Positions 62,356 through 64,000 of a stretch of DNA of 64,000 nucleotides are shown here, piece after piece. The translations under genes and the position numbers were made by a program. Numbering within the stretch: the first letter of the stretch is position 1; every line of letters begins with the position of its first letter. The notes under the pieces were generated by a model. That model was given only the letters and a program-made list of their open reading frames with translations. It was not told where the DNA came from and ran no database searches. Source of the stretch: CBDCGJ01 sp965216645 (GTDB taxonomy: Bacteria; Pseudomonadota; Alphaproteobacteria; GCA-2731375); contig CBDCGJ010000008.1 in NCBI GenBank assembly GCA_965216645.1, positions 25,212 through 89,211 on the forward strand. The letters are read 5' to 3'.

Positions 62356-62808
62356 ATGTTCGGAAAATATCTTTCAAAACGGCGCGCCAAAAACTCGCCG
62401 ACGCACCGACAATCCGGTTTCACCATGGTGGAGCTACTTGTCGTGCTGGCGATCCTCGCGCTGATCGCCACCTTCGCGGCCAGCAATGTCTTCAATATTT
62501 TGGGCGGCGCGAAAGAGGATGCCGCCAAGATACAGATCGAACGGTTAAGCTCCGTCCTCGACCTCTATCTGCTGGACACCGGGCGCTATCCGTCGACGGA
62601 AGAAGGACTGCGGGCGCTGATCCAGAAGCCGGCCGACGTCGCCCGCTGGAACGGACCCTACGTCAAAAACGAAGCGTCCCTGGTCGATCCATGGGGCAAC
62701 CCTTATGTCTATAGCCAGCCTGGACCGGCCGGCCCGTACCAGATCGTTTCCCTTGGGGCGGACGGAAAAGTCGGCGGAGAAGGCGCGGAAAAGGACATTA
62801 CGAATTGA
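62356..62808 (+). CDS. gspG: Type II secretion major pseudopilin GspG
   Basis: 150 residues. Prepilin cleavage site SG-FTMVELLVVLAILALIA with Glu at +5, the YPSTEEGLRALI motif and the calcium-loop region DPWGNPYVY. It builds the pseudopilus. The ATG at 62356 has GGAG seven bases upstream; the ATG at 62341 lacks one. Confidence 0.93.
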   Translation: MFGKYLSKRRAKNSPTHRQSGFTMVELLVVLAILALIATFAASNVFNILGGAKEDAAKIQIERLSSVLDLYLLDTGRYPSTEEGLRALIQKPADVARWNGPYVKNEASLVDPWGNPYVYSQPGPAGPYQIVSLGADGKVGGEGAEKDITN

Positions 62809-63266
62809 TCGGAACGCCGTCCGAAAAAAACGGATTTAGCCTGCTCGAAACCATTGTCGCGCTGGGCTTGGTGGCGATGCTGTTGGCGCTTGTGCCGCCG
62901 GCCGTTCTATCGTCGCTTCCGGGCGCGAAATTCGCGACATTGATGGATGAAATCGCCGCCCGCGCCAAGCGCGCCAAATCCGCCGCCGTCTATAGCGGTC
63001 GGGAAGCCGGACTGGATATCGATCTGAACGCCCGCCGGATCGCCGGATACGGCGCCTCGGTCAGTGCCGAGCCGATCGTCATACCCGCCGATGTCGAGAT
63101 CGCCCTGCGCGGCCTTGCCCGCAATGTCGGGGCGAACGGACGGGCGCGACTGCGGTTCTTCCCGGACGGAACGAATTCCGGGTTGCGATTGATTTTGACG
63201 CGGGCCGGTAACGAGCAGCGTCTATCGGTGGAGTGGTTGACGGGGATCATTCATGTCGACCGTTAG
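62805..63266 (+). CDS. gspH: Type II secretion minor pseudopilin GspH
   Basis: 153 residues from a TTG start overlapping the gspG stop by 4 bp. Prepilin motif NG-FSLLETIVALGLVAML with Glu at +5, then a GspH domain (RAKRAKSAAVYSGREAGLDID). Confidence 0.85.
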   Translation: MIGTPSEKNGFSLLETIVALGLVAMLLALVPPAVLSSLPGAKFATLMDEIAARAKRAKSAAVYSGREAGLDIDLNARRIAGYGASVSAEPIVIPADVEIALRGLARNVGANGRARLRFFPDGTNSGLRLILTRAGNEQRLSVEWLTGIIHVDR

Positions 63267-63639
63267 TCCGCGACCCTCCGGCCGGTCCGGCTTCACCCTG
63301 TTGGAAACCGTCGTGGCGATGGCTATTCTGGCCTTGAGCTTCGCGGCGCTGCTGCGGGGGGTTTCGACGGATTTACGCCTGGTCGATCGGGGACAGGAGC
63401 AAACCTTGGCGCTGCTCTATGCCAAATCGAAGATGGATGAGGTGATGGCCTGGTCCGACCTGTCCGCGGGTCAATGGCAGGGCAGTTACGATGATGGCTT
63501 TCGTTGGCGGGTGTCGGTTATTCCCGAGAACGAAGGGCTACCAGCGGCGCGTCTGTATTCGATCATGGTGTCGGTCGGCCGCAATCTCGACACCAATCCG
63601 GTTCGGCTGGATACCAGCCGGCTGAGCATACCCCGCTAA
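63253..63639 (+). CDS. gspI: Type II secretion minor pseudopilin GspI
   Basis: 128 residues. Prepilin motif SG-FTLLETVVAMAILALSF, the GspI signature LLYAKSKMDEVMA. It overlaps the end of gspH by 14 bp and precedes gspJ by 3 bp. Confidence 0.9.
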   Translation: MSTVSPRPSGRSGFTLLETVVAMAILALSFAALLRGVSTDLRLVDRGQEQTLALLYAKSKMDEVMAWSDLSAGQWQGSYDDGFRWRVSVIPENEGLPAARLYSIMVSVGRNLDTNPVRLDTSRLSIPR

Positions 63640-63642
63640 ACC

Positions 63643-64000
63643 ATGCGTGACGTTATGAAATACGCGCGCGGTTTCACCTTGATTGAGGTTCTGGTCGCAC
63701 TCGCGGTCACCGCGTTACTCGCGCTGGTCCTGTCCGGCTCTCTAAAATTCGGCGCGCAGGCTTGGCGTGTCGGGGCGGAGGTTTCCGAAGACTTGGACCG
63801 CACCCGATCGGTGCAAGATTTCCTGCGACGCCAAATCAACGCGGCGATCTTGCGGCCGCGTTTCGGTCGGCCTCGAAACGCGCCGCCTTTGGTCCTCGGA
63901 CGGCCCGATCGTTTCGAGTTCAGTGCGGAGCTTCCCGGCCATCTCGGCGGCGGCGGCTTCTATCGTTTCGAGGTTTTTCTCGAAAACGAACAATTGATCC
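63643..64000 (+). CDS. gspJ: Type II secretion minor pseudopilin GspJ (partial)
   Basis: The open frame from ATG 63643 runs off the window after about 119 codons. Prepilin motif RG-FTLIEVLVALAVTALL with Glu at +5, then FGAQAWRVGAEVSEDLDR and VQDFLRRQI, typical of GspJ. C-terminus not in the window. Confidence 0.88.
   Translation, partial: MRDVMKYARGFTLIEVLVALAVTALLALVLSGSLKFGAQAWRVGAEVSEDLDRTRSVQDFLRRQINAAILRPRFGRPRNAPPLVLGRPDRFEFSAELPGHLGGGGFYRFEVFLENEQLI

Noticed and set aside
1..64000. CRISPR array, rRNA or intact tRNA
   Set aside because: No regularly spaced direct repeats with unique spacers, no rRNA-like sequence and no full tRNA cloverleaf were seen on reading through.

Overview
The window looks like an alphaproteobacterial chromosome carrying a large accessory region. 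The evidence is the family content (ArdC, DUF3768, DUF2188, a Replic_Relax protein, IhfB, Ali/Bad-type alicyclic genes, a gsp cluster), a tRNA-Phe fragment resembling alphaproteobacterial tRNA-Phe, and GC-rich core genes on the right next to a visibly more AT-rich interior. Genus cannot be fixed from the sequence. No rRNA, intact tRNA or CRISPR array was seen.

Layout. (1) 1-3.4 kb: a minimal CBASS-type anti-phage operon. A divergent XRE repressor and an 18-bp palindrome precede a DUF2188 protein, a cGAS/DncV-like nucleotidyltransferase with an AGS-C domain, and a two-TM SAVED effector whose frame is broken once. (2) 3.6-17 kb: the backbone of a mobilizable element. It has an AlpA regulator, a Replic_Relax protein, two VirD4/TraG-type ATPases (one with a badly frameshifted tail), IhfB, DUF3768, winged-helix proteins, ArdC, an RNase H-fold protein, an XRE repressor, a P-loop replication ATPase and two repeat clusters that may be replication or regulatory sites. 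No VirB-type channel genes are present. (3) 17-56 kb: a catabolic island for a cyclic, CoA-activated substrate. It holds two Baeyer-Villiger monooxygenases, a P450, a Rieske oxygenase, a LigB-type extradiol dioxygenase, six intact acyl-CoA dehydrogenases, crotonases, a split MaoC hydratase, a thiolase-like/DUF35 pair, amidohydrolases, two luciferase-like and two nitronate-monooxygenase-like flavoproteins, dehydrogenases and thioesterases. Regulators are a double TetR and a MarR. Homologues of AliB, BadK, BadH and BadI are all present, so a cyclohexanecarboxyl-CoA-like ring can plausibly be oxidised and hydrolysed open. (4) 56.3-57.5 kb: a P4-type integrase whose stop codon lies inside a displaced 3' half of tRNA-Phe. 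(5) 57.8-64 kb: type II secretion genes gspC, gspK (opposite strand), gspE, F, G, H, I and the start of gspJ.

How it fits together. A 21-nt near-palindromic element recurs in four control regions of the catabolic island (22455, 25056, 36791, 48651). This suggests one regulon, and the double TetR at 31874 is the obvious candidate repressor. The proposed chemistry is inference: oxygenases open or functionalise rings, thiolase/aldolase and ACAD/MaoC pairs shorten side chains, and the Ali/Bad module opens a remaining six-membered ring. Substrate candidates are alicyclic acids, terpenoids or steroid-like compounds.

The island also carries many gene remnants: acyl-CoA ligase, two MaoC pieces, crotonase, GST, AliB-like and ACAD pieces, and a crotonase with one in-frame amber codon. 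It is a composite with a history of duplication and decay, although some frame breaks look like possible sequencing errors.
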